This document shows positions 26,070-34,881 of a stretch of 64,000 nt of DNA, in pieces (positions within the stretch are counted from its first letter, which is position 1; each line of letters starts with the position of its first letter). The translations under genes and the position numbers were made by a program. The stretch is from positions 1 to 64,000 of the forward strand of contig NZ_FOIV01000004.1 of NCBI RefSeq assembly GCF_900109055.1. Reading direction: 5' to 3'. Source of the stretch: Prevotella sp. khp7 (GTDB lineage: Bacteria; Bacteroidota; Bacteroidia; Bacteroidales; Bacteroidaceae). Below the pieces are notes generated by a model, which searched no databases, was not told the DNA's origin, and saw nothing but the letters and a program-made list of their open reading frames with translations.

Positions 26070-26942
26070 TTACTTAAAGTTAAAGGTCCTCGACCCTATC
26101 ATGTTCCCGTCAGCGAAGATGCTTACGCGGTAGTCGCCAGCCTCCAGCATCTGGGTCATGTTCCAGTATACAGTCACAGGTGTTTCCTCACCCGTATATT
26201 CTATCACCTTCTTAGCAGAGCACTCCAGGTTGCGGTTCTCATAGGCGAAGGTGCCACCTCCAGTGAGCACGTTACCGCCAGGATTCTGTATGCGCACATA
26301 GATAGTACGGTTACCATTCGATGCTGTGACATTCTTCGTGATGGCGAAGTTCACCTTCATCTGCTTACAGTCCTTCAGTTTCTTGGCCACCTTACCATGC
26401 TTGTCAATCATCTGCATCACAATGTTGGTGGCGTCGAGCTGGGCGGCAATGGCCACCTTCTCCGAGAGCGACGCCTTCTCACTGCTCAGTCCGGCCACCT
26501 GCTGGTTCTTCTCGGCCAGCTCGGCCTTCACGGTAGTGTTCTCCTGCTTCAGACTCTCGTTCAGACGGTTCAGCGAGTCAATCTGCATCACGTAGTCGCG
26601 CAGCACGGCTCTCACCGTGGCCAGTTCCTTCTTCAGACGGGCTATCTCGCGCGCGTCGGAAGCCTTCACCTGCTTCAGTTCCTCCAGCAGCTGCTGGGTT
26701 CTCATCTGCTCCTGCGTGAGCTGCTCTATGATCGAGTCGTTATTAATCTGCGTCTTCATCTCGCTATACTGCAAGGCAAAGCGCTCATACTCGTTTTCCA
26801 TCTCCTTCTTGTCAAGCTCAGCCAGCTCCTGCATGTCCTGGTTCACCTGTTTCTGCTCCTGCAGACTCATGAACAACCACGCCACACCAGCTACCAGCGC
26901 CAGCATCACCACAACAATCGGAATCAATATCTTCTTATTCAT
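26070..26942 (-). CDS. Membrane-anchored coiled-coil protein of the export operon
   Basis: 290 residues, family not recognised. One N-terminal membrane helix (about 6-26), a heptad-rich coiled coil from about 30 to 150 with many Glu, Lys, Gln and Leu, and a C-terminal beta-rich domain of about 95 residues (FAITKNVTA ... GTFAYENRN ... YRVSIFADG) that looks like an Ig/FN3-like fold. It is the first gene of the export operon; tolC starts 5 bp downstream. ATG at 26942 is chosen over an in-frame TTG at 26954. It may brace the exporter in the periplasm; this is conjecture from position and shape. Confidence 0.8.
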   Translation of the reverse strand: MNKKILIPIVVVMLALVAGVAWLFMSLQEQKQVNQDMQELAELDKKEMENEYERFALQYSEMKTQINNDSIIEQLTQEQMRTQQLLEELKQVKASDAREIARLKKELATVRAVLRDYVMQIDSLNRLNESLKQENTTVKAELAEKNQQVAGLSSEKASLSEKVAIAAQLDATNIVMQMIDKHGKVAKKLKDCKQMKVNFAITKNVTASNGNRTIYVRIQNPGGNVLTGGGTFAYENRNLECSAKKVIEYTGEETPVTVYWNMTQMLEAGDYRVSIFADGNMIGSRTFNFK

Positions 26943-26969
26943 ATACCTAATCAATCATGTTAACGGGTG

Positions 26970-27000
26970 CAAAGATATGTCATTTCGGTGAAAAAACAAA
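26970..27000 (-). promoter_or_regulatory. Promoter of the TolC/HlyD/ABC export operon
   Basis: On the minus strand TTTG (27000-26997), a 19-bp spacer and TATCTTTG (26977-26970) form a perfect consensus promoter, 27 bp before the start codon of the coiled-coil protein gene. Confidence 0.8.
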
Positions 27001-27008
27001 AGAAAAAG

Positions 27009-27040
27009 TTTGGAAGTTAAGAATAAATAACGTATATTTG
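27009..27040 (+). promoter_or_regulatory. Promoter of the DUF4492-cydAB operon
   Basis: TTTG (27009-27012), 20 bp, TATATTTG (27033-27040): a perfect Bacteroidota promoter, 23 bp before the DUF4492 start. Its -33 element is only 8 bp from that of the divergent export-operon promoter. Confidence 0.8.
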
Positions 27041-27063
27041 CAACGACAATATTACCACACCCT

Positions 27064-27282
27064 ATGAACAAGAAAGGATTCCTCTATCGCGCGTTCGACC
27101 TTTATTATGACGGATTTCGCCATATGAGTCTCGGACGAACCCTCTGGGCTGTCATCCTTATCAAATTGTTCATAATCTTCGCTATACTGAAAGTGTTCTT
27201 TTTTTCTGATTTCCTAAAACAGAAAGCTCCCGACAATGAAGCAGGCTATGTGGCCACAGAACTCATCGACAGAGCACAATAA
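27064..27282 (+). CDS. DUF4492 small membrane protein upstream of cydA
   Basis: 72 residues. A charged N-terminus with the DUF4492-type stretch RAFDLYYDGFRHMSLGRTLW (residues 9-28), one hydrophobic helix (about 29-48) and a polar tail. In Bacteroidota this family sits directly before cydAB. A role as accessory subunit or assembly factor of cytochrome bd, like CydX in Proteobacteria, is plausible but is inferred only from position and size. cydA starts 22 bp downstream. Confidence 0.88.
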   Translation: MNKKGFLYRAFDLYYDGFRHMSLGRTLWAVILIKLFIIFAILKVFFFSDFLKQKAPDNEAGYVATELIDRAQ

Positions 27283-27304
27283 TCAATTAAACAATACAAT
27301 ATTT

Positions 27305-28840
27305 ATGTTCAATCATCTACTTTTAGACATTGATGCCAGTACCATCGACTGGTCGAGAGCACAGTTCGCCCTCACAGCCATCTACCACTGGCTCTTCGTG
27401 CCCCTCACGCTGGGTCTGGCGGTCATCATGGGCATCATGGAAACCTGTTACTATCGCACAAAAGACGAATTCTGGAAACAGACAGCCAAGTTCTGGCAGA
27501 AGCTGTTCGGCATCAACTTTGCCATGGGTGTGGCCACAGGCATCATCCTCGAGTTCGAGTTCGGCACCAACTGGAGCAACTACTCCTGGTTCGTGGGCGA
27601 CATCTTCGGCGCTCCTTTGGCAGTCGAGGGCATCGTGGCCTTCTTCATGGAGTCGACCTTCGTAGCTGTCATGTACTTCGGCTGGAAGAAAGTATCGCCA
27701 GGCTTCCACCTCGCCTCCACCTGGCTTACAGGCTTGGGCGCCACCATCTCAGCCTGGTGGATACTCGTTGCCAACGCCTGGATGCAGTATCCCGTGGGCT
27801 GCGAGTTCAACCCAGACACCATGCGCAACGAGATGGTCAGTTTTGCCGAGGTAGCGCTCTCGCCCTTCGCAGTAAGCAAGTTCTGCCACACCGTCACCTC
27901 AGCCTGGATTATCGGCGCCGTGTTCTGTGTGGGTGTCTGCTGCTGGTATCTCCTTAAGAAGCGCGAGACCAAGATGGCCCTCGAGAGCATGAAGATAGGC
28001 GCCGCCGTGGGTCTGGCAGCCGCACTGCTGACAGGTGTCACAGGTCATAAGTCTGGCATGGACGTGGCCGAGGTACAGCCCATGAAGCTCGCGGCCATGG
28101 AGGCCCTCTACGACGGAGGCACAGAACAAGGTCTGAAGATTGTCGAGGGCATCGAGATTCCCTATGGTCTGTCAATCATGGCCACCAACGATCCCCATGG
28201 CTTCGTGCCAGGCATCAACGACATTCTCAACGGCTACACCACGGCCAACGGCAAGACAGAGCTCTCTGTCGACGAGAAGATAGATCGAGGCAAGAAAGCC
28301 ATCGCCGCCCTGTCAGCCTACCGTGCCGCCAAGTTCGCCTCGAGCGACGACGGCTCCATTGCCGCCGCCCAGCTCAAGGTGCTGAAAGAGAACATGCCCT
28401 ATTTCGGCTATGGCTATATCAAAGACAAGAACGCCGTGGTGCCCCCTGTTGCCATCAACTTCTGGGCGTTCCGCGTCATGGTGGGCATGGGGTGCCTGTT
28501 CATCCTCTTCTTCGCCGTAGTGCTGGCAGGCGCCTACCAGTTCCCTAAGGCCCTGTGGAAGAAGCGCGACATCACCGCCCTGCCAGCCTGGCACTACTGG
28601 GTGGCCATCGCCCTCATCCCGCTGGCCTATATCGCCTCAGAGAGCGGATGGCTCGTAGCCGAGTTCGGACGCCAGCCCTGGACCATTCAGGACATGCTGC
28701 CCACATGGGCATCCGTCTCCGACATCCAGTCGTCGAGCGTCATCATCACCTTCTTCCTCTTCCTCATTCTCTTCACCACGATGCTTGCCGTCGAGATCAA
28801 CATCATGCTTCATCAAATCAAAAAAGGACCTCAGCTATGA
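27305..28840 (+). CDS. cydA: Cytochrome bd quinol oxidase subunit I
   Basis: CydA oxidises quinol and holds all three hemes of the bd oxidase. The product is 511 residues with about nine membrane helices. The heme-ligand His is in TAIYHWLFVPLTLG near 20-33; the Met ligand and the Q-loop with a GRQPWTIQDMLPTWAS segment near 456-471 are visible. The start at 27305 (MFNHLLL) is preferred over an in-frame ATG at 27236 inside the DUF4492 gene, which would give a non-homologous extension. Expected use: microaerobic respiration and oxygen protection in an anaerobe. Confidence 0.95.
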   Translation: MFNHLLLDIDASTIDWSRAQFALTAIYHWLFVPLTLGLAVIMGIMETCYYRTKDEFWKQTAKFWQKLFGINFAMGVATGIILEFEFGTNWSNYSWFVGDIFGAPLAVEGIVAFFMESTFVAVMYFGWKKVSPGFHLASTWLTGLGATISAWWILVANAWMQYPVGCEFNPDTMRNEMVSFAEVALSPFAVSKFCHTVTSAWIIGAVFCVGVCCWYLLKKRETKMALESMKIGAAVGLAAALLTGVTGHKSGMDVAEVQPMKLAAMEALYDGGTEQGLKIVEGIEIPYGLSIMATNDPHGFVPGINDILNGYTTANGKTELSVDEKIDRGKKAIAALSAYRAAKFASSDDGSIAAAQLKVLKENMPYFGYGYIKDKNAVVPPVAINFWAFRVMVGMGCLFILFFAVVLAGAYQFPKALWKKRDITALPAWHYWVAIALIPLAYIASESGWLVAEFGRQPWTIQDMLPTWASVSDIQSSSVIITFFLFLILFTTMLAVEINIMLHQIKKGPQL

Positions 28841-29985
28841 CATACACATTCTTACAGCATTATTGGTGTTTCGTCGTCTCCCTGCTAGGTGCCATACTGG
28901 TATTCCTGTTGTTCGTCCAGGGCGCCAACTCCGTAGCCCGTAGTCTCGGCTATACAGAAGAGGGTCGCCGACTGGTCTACAACTCCACAGGCCGTAAGTG
29001 GGAGTTTACCTTCACCACGCTCGTCACCTTCGGAGGAGCCTTCTTCGCCTCCTTCCCCCTGTTCTACTCCACCTCGTTCGGAGGTGCCTACTGGCTCTGG
29101 ATGCTCATCCTCTTCACCTTTGTGCTTCAGGCCGTGAGCTACGAGTTCCAGAACAAGTTGGGTAACATCCTCGGCCCTCGCACGTTCCAGTTCTTCCTCA
29201 CCCTCAACGGCATTCTCGGCCCACTGCTCTTAGGTGGCGCCGTGGCCACCTTCTTCGAGGGCAGCAACTTCATCGTAGAGAAGAACAACCTCATCGACGC
29301 TGGCGCCATCACCCCCATCATCTCGCGATGGGCCAACGCCTCCCATGGCCTCGACGCCCTGCTCAATCCCTGGGTTCTTGTCTTCGGCTTCGCCGTGGTG
29401 TTCCTCGCCCGTGTGCTGGGCATTCTCTACGTCATGAACAACGTCGACGACGAAGACATCCGCTCGCGTGGCAGCATGCGCCTCATCGGCGCTGCCGTGC
29501 CCTTCCTGGTGCTTTTCGTGGCCTATCTGGTCCACCTGCTGCTCAAAGACGGCTTTGCCTACAACGACGAAGGCATCATCTACATGGAGCCCAACAAATA
29601 TCTTACCAACCTGCTTGAGATGTGGTATCTGCTCGTCGTGCTGCTGACAGGTATCGTCCTAGTGCTCTACGGCATTCTCAGAACCATCTCCTCCAAGAGC
29701 TATTTCGGTGGCATCTGGCCTGCAGGCATCGGCACCGTGCTCACCGTTCTTGCCCTGCTGCTCTGCAGTGCGTGGAACCACACGGCATACTACCCCTCAA
29801 CGGCCGACCTCCAGTCGTCGCTCACCCTTGAGAACTCCTGCTCCAGCGAGTTCACGCTCACCACCATGTTCTACGTCTCGCTGCTCGTGCCCTTCGTGCT
29901 GGCCTACATCGTCCATGCCTGGCACGCCATCGACAAGAAGAAACTCACCAAAGACGAGCTCCAAGGCGACGACCACGCCTACTGA
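28837..29985 (+). CDS. cydB: Cytochrome bd quinol oxidase subunit II
   Basis: 382 residues, about eight or nine membrane helices. The start MTYTFLQHYW and the stretches WEFTFTTLVTFGGAFFASFPL near 50-70 and LVSLLVPF-like C-terminal helices are typical CydB. The ATG at 28837 overlaps the cydA stop as ATGA, so translation is coupled; longer in-frame extensions into cydA are discarded. It ends in a charged tail and is followed by a terminator. Confidence 0.94.
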   Translation: MTYTFLQHYWCFVVSLLGAILVFLLFVQGANSVARSLGYTEEGRRLVYNSTGRKWEFTFTTLVTFGGAFFASFPLFYSTSFGGAYWLWMLILFTFVLQAVSYEFQNKLGNILGPRTFQFFLTLNGILGPLLLGGAVATFFEGSNFIVEKNNLIDAGAITPIISRWANASHGLDALLNPWVLVFGFAVVFLARVLGILYVMNNVDDEDIRSRGSMRLIGAAVPFLVLFVAYLVHLLLKDGFAYNDEGIIYMEPNKYLTNLLEMWYLLVVLLTGIVLVLYGILRTISSKSYFGGIWPAGIGTVLTVLALLLCSAWNHTAYYPSTADLQSSLTLENSCSSEFTLTTMFYVSLLVPFVLAYIVHAWHAIDKKKLTKDELQGDDHAY

Positions 29986-29990
29986 TAAAA

Positions 29991-30026
29991 AAGATCCCCC
30001 GCTTCATCAGCGAGGGATTCTTTTTT
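29991..30026. terminator. Bidirectional terminator between cydB and the TlpA-like gene
   Basis: An imperfect inverted repeat (AAGATCCCCCGCT with AGCGAGGGATTCTT, 29991-30003 and 30009-30022, one mismatch and one bulge) has a T6 run on the plus strand and an A-rich mirror on the other side, so it can serve both convergent genes. Confidence 0.8.
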
Positions 30027-30027
30027 G

Positions 30028-30567
30028 TTATTTCAGCAGTTCATCGAGGAAGGTGTAGAACTCAGGATCCTCTCCTACAATCGTCTTCACCAGCTTACCC
30101 TCTGGCGATATAATCACCTTCGTGGGGAAGCCCTCGATACCATACATCTCTCCCAATTTAGGCAGCTGTTCGTCGCTGCAACGCACCTGCAGCCAGGGCA
30201 GTTCGTGCTCCTCAACGGCAGCCTTCCACTTCTCCTCACTGTCTCGGCAGTCCACGCCCAGAATCTCCAGCTTATCCTTGTGCTTAGCATACGCCGTCTT
30301 CATATTGGGAATGCCGCGGATACACCAGATACACCACGAGCCCCAGAAGTCGAGCACCACATACTTACCTCTCAGCGACGAGAGTTTCAGTGCATTACCC
30401 TGCAAATCGGGCAGCTCAAAGTCTGGCGCCATGTCTGCATCCGTTGTCATTTCCTCCTGAGCCACCTCAGTAGTAGCCACCTCATTGGCCTTTGGTTTCT
30501 GCGTACAGGCTGCCACCAGCGACACCGTCACCGAAAGCAGTACAATCGTCAAAATACTTTTTTTCAT
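30028..30567 (-). CDS. TlpA/ResA-like thioredoxin-fold lipoprotein
   Basis: 179 residues. A lipoprotein signal peptide ends at Cys21 (SLVAAC). The thioredoxin-like domain covers about 45-178 with the active-site pair in WCIWC (Cys79, Cys82), FWGSW before it, and the cis-Pro region GFPTKVII near 145-152. It should act as a membrane-tethered thiol reductase or oxidase in the periplasm, for example in cytochrome c maturation or stress defence. It lies 32 bp after the DUF5686 gene in the same direction. Confidence 0.88.
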   Translation of the reverse strand: MKKSILTIVLLSVTVSLVAACTQKPKANEVATTEVAQEEMTTDADMAPDFELPDLQGNALKLSSLRGKYVVLDFWGSWCIWCIRGIPNMKTAYAKHKDKLEILGVDCRDSEEKWKAAVEEHELPWLQVRCSDEQLPKLGEMYGIEGFPTKVIISPEGKLVKTIVGEDPEFYTFLDELLK

Positions 30568-30599
30568 AATTCGTTTATTTTAGTTTATATTTTATTGTC

Positions 30600-33242
30600 T
30601 TAGAACGTCATGCGGACCATGAATCGGACGCCGTGTTTGTGGGCGGTGGGCAACTCGTTGTAGTTGAGGCGGCGCACATACTCGACGTGGATGAGCTTGA
30701 AGATATTGTGGACACCCAGCGAGAGCTCCATATAGGGACGCTTGGGGTCGATGACGTAGGAGCCTTCAGGGAAGTACATGAGCAGGGGTGAGCCTGCGTT
30801 CTGAGCGAGGAAGGGATTGTTCTTGTCGCTGAGCTCGCCCCACAGCACTCGGAAACCTATCCACTCACGCCACTTGAGCTTGCGGATGAGGGGGATGCGG
30901 TTGAGTATCTTACCATTCAGGTCCCAGTTGAGCTGGGCTGAGAGGAAGCGGTCGGTGGGGAACTCCATGTTGTTGATGGCCTCGAAGGTATAGTCCTGCA
31001 CGATGTAGGAGAGGTTGGTCTCTGGCATGATGAGCAGCGGATAGGGCACTTTCTCCCACTCGATACCGCCTTTGATGAGCCAGTCCATCTTACCCCACGA
31101 CTTGAGCCAGAAGCGCTTGTAGATAGAGGCCTCGGTATAGTTGTAGCTGTAGTCGCCGCCCAGCACGCCCTTGATGCCGAGGGTGTGGCTGACGGTGAAC
31201 ACTGGGGCGTCGAGGTTGATGGGCAGTCGGCGCTGCTTGGTGTTGATGAAGGTCTCACCAGGGGCGAAACGCAGCTCGGCACGCAACTCGGTGGTGCGGA
31301 TCTTACGGGAGGCCACAGGGGTATAGTTGGCTGTCACGAAGGTGTTACCCTGGAACATAGGCGCCACGGGATGGCTCCAGTTGGTCCAGAGGCTATGGTT
31401 GGCACTCTCGCTCAGTGGGATAAAGTAGAGATTGCCAGCAGCCTCGTTCTCCTCGGCCTTCACGCTGAGACGGGTACGGAAGCCCCAGTCTTCCTCGCGT
31501 TCGAAGGTGAGCGACTGGCGGTTGTAGAACTGCATCTTGTCGACCTTCGACCACTTAAAGGCGGTGAAGACATTATCCTTATCGGTGCGCATGAACTTAT
31601 CGGACGGCGACTCAATGTCGTAGCTCGACGAGAAGGTGAGCGTGCGCGTAGGGAACTCGCGAGGCAGATACTCCTTCTTGTTGAACGACCAGATGACGTC
31701 GCCCTTGTAGTAGTTCTTCCTGGAGTCCCAGCCGCGGGCGATGTAGCCACGGAAGAAGAGGTTGGAGTCGAGGTTGGCCGTGGTCTGGGCTGACAGACGG
31801 GTACGGATGCCGTCGATGAAGTTCTTGGTGATCATGGTGTTGACAGGACCGATGTCGACCTTCGAGGGATGTTTCTTGGTGCCTGTCTCGACGAAGTTCT
31901 CGACAAAGGCCTTGACGCCGAAGACAATGTACTTGAAGCCCTTGATGTTCTCAAGGTTGGAGATAAAGTCGCCCATCTGGCTCTCGCTCCTGGTGAGCTC
32001 TACCTGACGGTACTGGTTCCAGAAGTCGTCGCCACGCATCATGGCATTGACATCCTTCACCTCTTTCTTTTTGCCCTTGAAGAGCTGGCGCGGCAGTTCG
32101 TCGAAGGCATAGTCGGTGATACGGGTATTACGGATGACGGCCAGCTTCTGGAGGAAGGAGGCGAGTTTAATCTCAGTAAACATGTCGTCGACAGCCAGCA
32201 CCCAGTCGCCATCGGGCAACCGGCGGAACTCCTGCACCACCTGCATGTTCTCGACGAAGTTGACGTCGCTCTTCTTGGGGATGGTCATCTCGCAGCGCTT
32301 CACCTGCCACGACGAGTCGGCCAGGATGTAGAGGTCGCCACGGAAGCCGAAGTCCTGCTGGTTGTTGGGCAGGAAATGAAGATGGAAACACTTGTCGCCC
32401 TGCACCATGAGGGTATCCTGGATATAATAGCGGTAGAAGGAAATGGCGTCCTTGCCGATGGGCGACGTGAAAGGATACTGCAGCATGCGTATCTGGTCAT
32501 CGTAGATGTTAACATCGGTGAACACGTCCTTGATGACGGTGTTGAGGATATCGCCCGTCTGGATGATGTCGTTGATGCCCGTCTGGTTCATGCCCTTAAT
32601 GATGACTTTCTCGTCGTGTGGCTTCCTGCGGTAGACTTTCTGTGACACGGTCTCGTCGACACTGATGGGCAGGATGAGTTTGTTGTTATAGGGACAGGGC
32701 TCTATCTGGTCAATGAGCCACTGCTTCTTCTTGTACTTGGGCGAGTCGAGCATCTCCGGGCTGAAGTCGTTGAGCGCGAGGGTAATCTTCTGATACTTGT
32801 TGTACTGGTAGAAGTCGCGGTTGTCGAGATCAGTCCTCTTCTTGGCGGCCACTACCTTCTTCATCATCTCGACGGCTGGGTTGTTCTTACGGCTATAGCG
32901 CCCACGCTTCGACTTGATGGTGACTTCCTTCAGCAGGGTATTGTCGGGCTTCAGACTGACCTTGAACATGCTCTTCACGTTGGCATTGACTACCACCGTC
33001 TGCGACACGTAACCCACGGCCGTGAAAGTGAGCGTCCACCCGTTATGACGGGCGATGGAGAAATTGCCCTCGATATCGCTGGCCACGCCGATGCCATGAC
33101 CCTTGTACTGTGCACTGGCAAAAGGTAGAGGCTCGCCTGTCTGGGCATCGAATATCTGGCCCGACACAAAGTGCTGGGCAAAGGTCGTTATAGGTAAAAA
33201 GGTTAAAAGGCTGAGTAGTAACAGGAATACTTTTTTACTCAT
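30600..33242 (-). CDS. DUF5686 / carboxypeptidase-regulatory-like outer membrane protein
   Basis: 880 residues. A signal peptide spans about 1-22 (TTFAQ cut site). Residues 25-105 form a carboxypeptidase-regulatory-like (CarboxypepD_reg/CNA-B) domain as in SusC-like proteins: SGQIFDAQTGEPLPFA. The rest is the DUF5686 region, ending in a beta-strand-rich part with a terminal Phe (VRFMVRMTF), as in outer-membrane beta barrels. No TonB box or plug is visible. The function of DUF5686 proteins is not established. The start overlaps the HAD gene by 8 bp. Two GGTAAAAA-like units are embedded in the signal-peptide region. Confidence 0.85.
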   Translation of the reverse strand: MSKKVFLLLLSLLTFLPITTFAQHFVSGQIFDAQTGEPLPFASAQYKGHGIGVASDIEGNFSIARHNGWTLTFTAVGYVSQTVVVNANVKSMFKVSLKPDNTLLKEVTIKSKRGRYSRKNNPAVEMMKKVVAAKKRTDLDNRDFYQYNKYQKITLALNDFSPEMLDSPKYKKKQWLIDQIEPCPYNNKLILPISVDETVSQKVYRRKPHDEKVIIKGMNQTGINDIIQTGDILNTVIKDVFTDVNIYDDQIRMLQYPFTSPIGKDAISFYRYYIQDTLMVQGDKCFHLHFLPNNQQDFGFRGDLYILADSSWQVKRCEMTIPKKSDVNFVENMQVVQEFRRLPDGDWVLAVDDMFTEIKLASFLQKLAVIRNTRITDYAFDELPRQLFKGKKKEVKDVNAMMRGDDFWNQYRQVELTRSESQMGDFISNLENIKGFKYIVFGVKAFVENFVETGTKKHPSKVDIGPVNTMITKNFIDGIRTRLSAQTTANLDSNLFFRGYIARGWDSRKNYYKGDVIWSFNKKEYLPREFPTRTLTFSSSYDIESPSDKFMRTDKDNVFTAFKWSKVDKMQFYNRQSLTFEREEDWGFRTRLSVKAEENEAAGNLYFIPLSESANHSLWTNWSHPVAPMFQGNTFVTANYTPVASRKIRTTELRAELRFAPGETFINTKQRRLPINLDAPVFTVSHTLGIKGVLGGDYSYNYTEASIYKRFWLKSWGKMDWLIKGGIEWEKVPYPLLIMPETNLSYIVQDYTFEAINNMEFPTDRFLSAQLNWDLNGKILNRIPLIRKLKWREWIGFRVLWGELSDKNNPFLAQNAGSPLLMYFPEGSYVIDPKRPYMELSLGVHNIFKLIHVEYVRRLNYNELPTAHKHGVRFMVRMTF
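33193..33208 (+). repeat. Two octamer repeat units in the DUF5686 signal-peptide region
   Basis: Plus-strand GGTAAAAA (33193-33200) and GGTTAAAA (33201-33208) encode part of the hydrophobic core of the signal peptide on the minus strand. Too short alone, but it is the same unit as at 25985 and 42404. Confidence 0.5.
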
Positions 33243-33927
33243 TTATTAACGCTTTTAAATTTGTGATTATCTGTTCTGGAACTGATTCATCGACGGGGTC
33301 GCTGGTCCAGCCCTCGCCCTTGAACCATACCGTATGGCAGCCTGCCTCGCGGGCAGGGATGATGTCCTTATCGATGCTGTCGCCTACCACTACCACCTCG
33401 TCTGGATGGAGGCGGAGGGCCTCGACGCCCAGCATGAAGATGCGTGGATCGGGCTTACGAACACCTACCACGGCCGACTCGATGATCTTGCCGAAGATGC
33501 CTTCAAGGCCGAACTCTCGCAGCACCGTGGCGATGTTGCCATAGAAGTTGCTCACCAGCACCAAGGGGTACTGCTCTTTCAGACGGAGCAACACCTCGCG
33601 GCTGCGTGCCGTCTCGGCACAGGTCTGCTCGTAGAGGTCGTCGACCACATGGAGCAGTGCGCTCTGCACGTCGAACCTGGCATGGTGCTGACGCAGGTAG
33701 TCCATCTGCAGCTCGACCTTCTTCTCGAGCGTCTGGCGGAAGGTGAAGTCGGGCTGTATGATGGGGTTCTTGCCCAGCGTGCGCTCACCATGGATGTAAG
33801 CCTCACGAAACAGCTCCCAGCCGACGGGAACCTGCTGGCGCTCGTAGGCATGCCAGATGACCTTGCCCCAGTGCTGTCCGCCCGTGTCGAGCGTGCCGCC
33901 ATAATCGAATATATATCCTTTTATCAT
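33235..33927 (-). CDS. HAD-superfamily hydrolase with altered motif I
   Basis: 230 residues. HAD motif I reads IFDYGGTLDT (residues 6-15): the nucleophile Asp8 is present but the second Asp of DxD is replaced by Gly10. Motif II is LVSNFYGN near 128-135, motif III lysine in VRKPDPRIF near 160-168, motif IV VVVGDSIDKDI near 180-190. It could be a phosphatase on a lipid intermediate or another phosphoester. It overlaps the CDP-alcohol transferase gene by 4 bp and the DUF5686 gene by 8 bp. Confidence 0.85.
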   Translation of the reverse strand: MIKGYIFDYGGTLDTGGQHWGKVIWHAYERQQVPVGWELFREAYIHGERTLGKNPIIQPDFTFRQTLEKKVELQMDYLRQHHARFDVQSALLHVVDDLYEQTCAETARSREVLLRLKEQYPLVLVSNFYGNIATVLREFGLEGIFGKIIESAVVGVRKPDPRIFMLGVEALRLHPDEVVVVGDSIDKDIIPAREAGCHTVWFKGEGWTSDPVDESVPEQIITNLKALINE

Positions 33928-34859
33928 GCTTTATCCTTATATTGTTTTGTATTTAGCGCAGCACAAAGTTTCTCGTGCTTACGATGCATATACACATACA
34001 TGGCCTGCAGCACAGTGAGCTCTACGAGGGGATAGACCCACGGACAGCCCAGCAGACATGTGACGTAGATGGTGATGGCTCGCGAGTTGAACGTGAGCAG
34101 GTTGGTGTACTTCATCAGGGGGCGACTGCCTGCGAGCAACTGCTGGCGCACGTCCTCGGTCTGCAGGGCGGCGTCGCTCTTCCAACGGGCAAAGAACTGC
34201 TGGAACTGGGGTGTGCGCTGCTCCTGGCTCTTGCAGTAGTTGGCATAGTTGTAATAGAACAGACGCGAGAGCACCTCGCCCTTAGGCAGATTCTCGTAGA
34301 TCTGGCGCTGCTGACGGTAGTTGTCGAGTTCGCTACCCTCCTTGCCCAACAGGAAGAAGAGGTGAATCTGGCGATAGTAGTCGGCCAGTGAGCTCTGCTT
34401 GGAGTGGAAGCCGAAGCCTGCCAGCGCACAGAGCACGAAGCCCCAGATGCCCCACTCGATGTTGGTGAAGGGGATGTGCTGATGCCACAAACGGGCCACG
34501 ATGCCTATGTAGATGGCGAAGAACCACACGTCGCCTGAGAAGCCGTCGAGCATTCGGCCGATGAGGGTCTTCTTGCCTGTGAGACGCGCCATCTGACCAT
34601 CGGTCGAGTCGCAGAAGTTGGCAAACATGAGCAGCAGCACGCCACAGACGTTCGACCACAAATCGGTATAATGGAACATCCATCCTGCACCCAGGCCCAG
34701 GAAAATGGACACGATGGTGATGACGTTGGGGTGGATGTCAAACTTATTCCACAACAAAGCGAAAGCCAAGCCTATGGGACGTGTAAAGTGGACGTCGAGC
34801 CACTCCTCAGTGTCCTCTGACTTAAAAGATAATCTCAATAATTCCTTAAATGTTGCCAT
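33924..34859 (-). CDS. CDP-alcohol phosphatidyltransferase family protein
   Basis: 311 residues, an integral membrane enzyme that transfers a phospho-headgroup between a CDP-activated donor and an alcohol. The family motif begins normally, D84-STDG88-QMAR92, with G101 and D105 in place. The last Asp is at 110 rather than 109 (DGFSGD instead of DxxxD), one residue further than usual. About six membrane helices are visible and a polar insertion of roughly 60 residues at 165-235. Neighbours (a nucleotidyltransferase, an ATP-grasp-like protein and a HAD protein) suggest that it makes a polar membrane lipid or its precursor. Confidence 0.87.
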   Translation of the reverse strand: MATFKELLRLSFKSEDTEEWLDVHFTRPIGLAFALLWNKFDIHPNVITIVSIFLGLGAGWMFHYTDLWSNVCGVLLLMFANFCDSTDGQMARLTGKKTLIGRMLDGFSGDVWFFAIYIGIVARLWHQHIPFTNIEWGIWGFVLCALAGFGFHSKQSSLADYYRQIHLFFLLGKEGSELDNYRQQRQIYENLPKGEVLSRLFYYNYANYCKSQEQRTPQFQQFFARWKSDAALQTEDVRQQLLAGSRPLMKYTNLLTFNSRAITIYVTCLLGCPWVYPLVELTVLQAMYVYMHRKHEKLCAALNTKQYKDKA

Positions 34860-34881
34860 ATATCTATAAAAAATCGAATTT

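Noticed and set aside
27236..27304. N-terminal extension of cydA overlapping the DUF4492 gene
   Set aside because: The extra residues do not look like CydA; the ATG at 27305 gives the family N-terminus.
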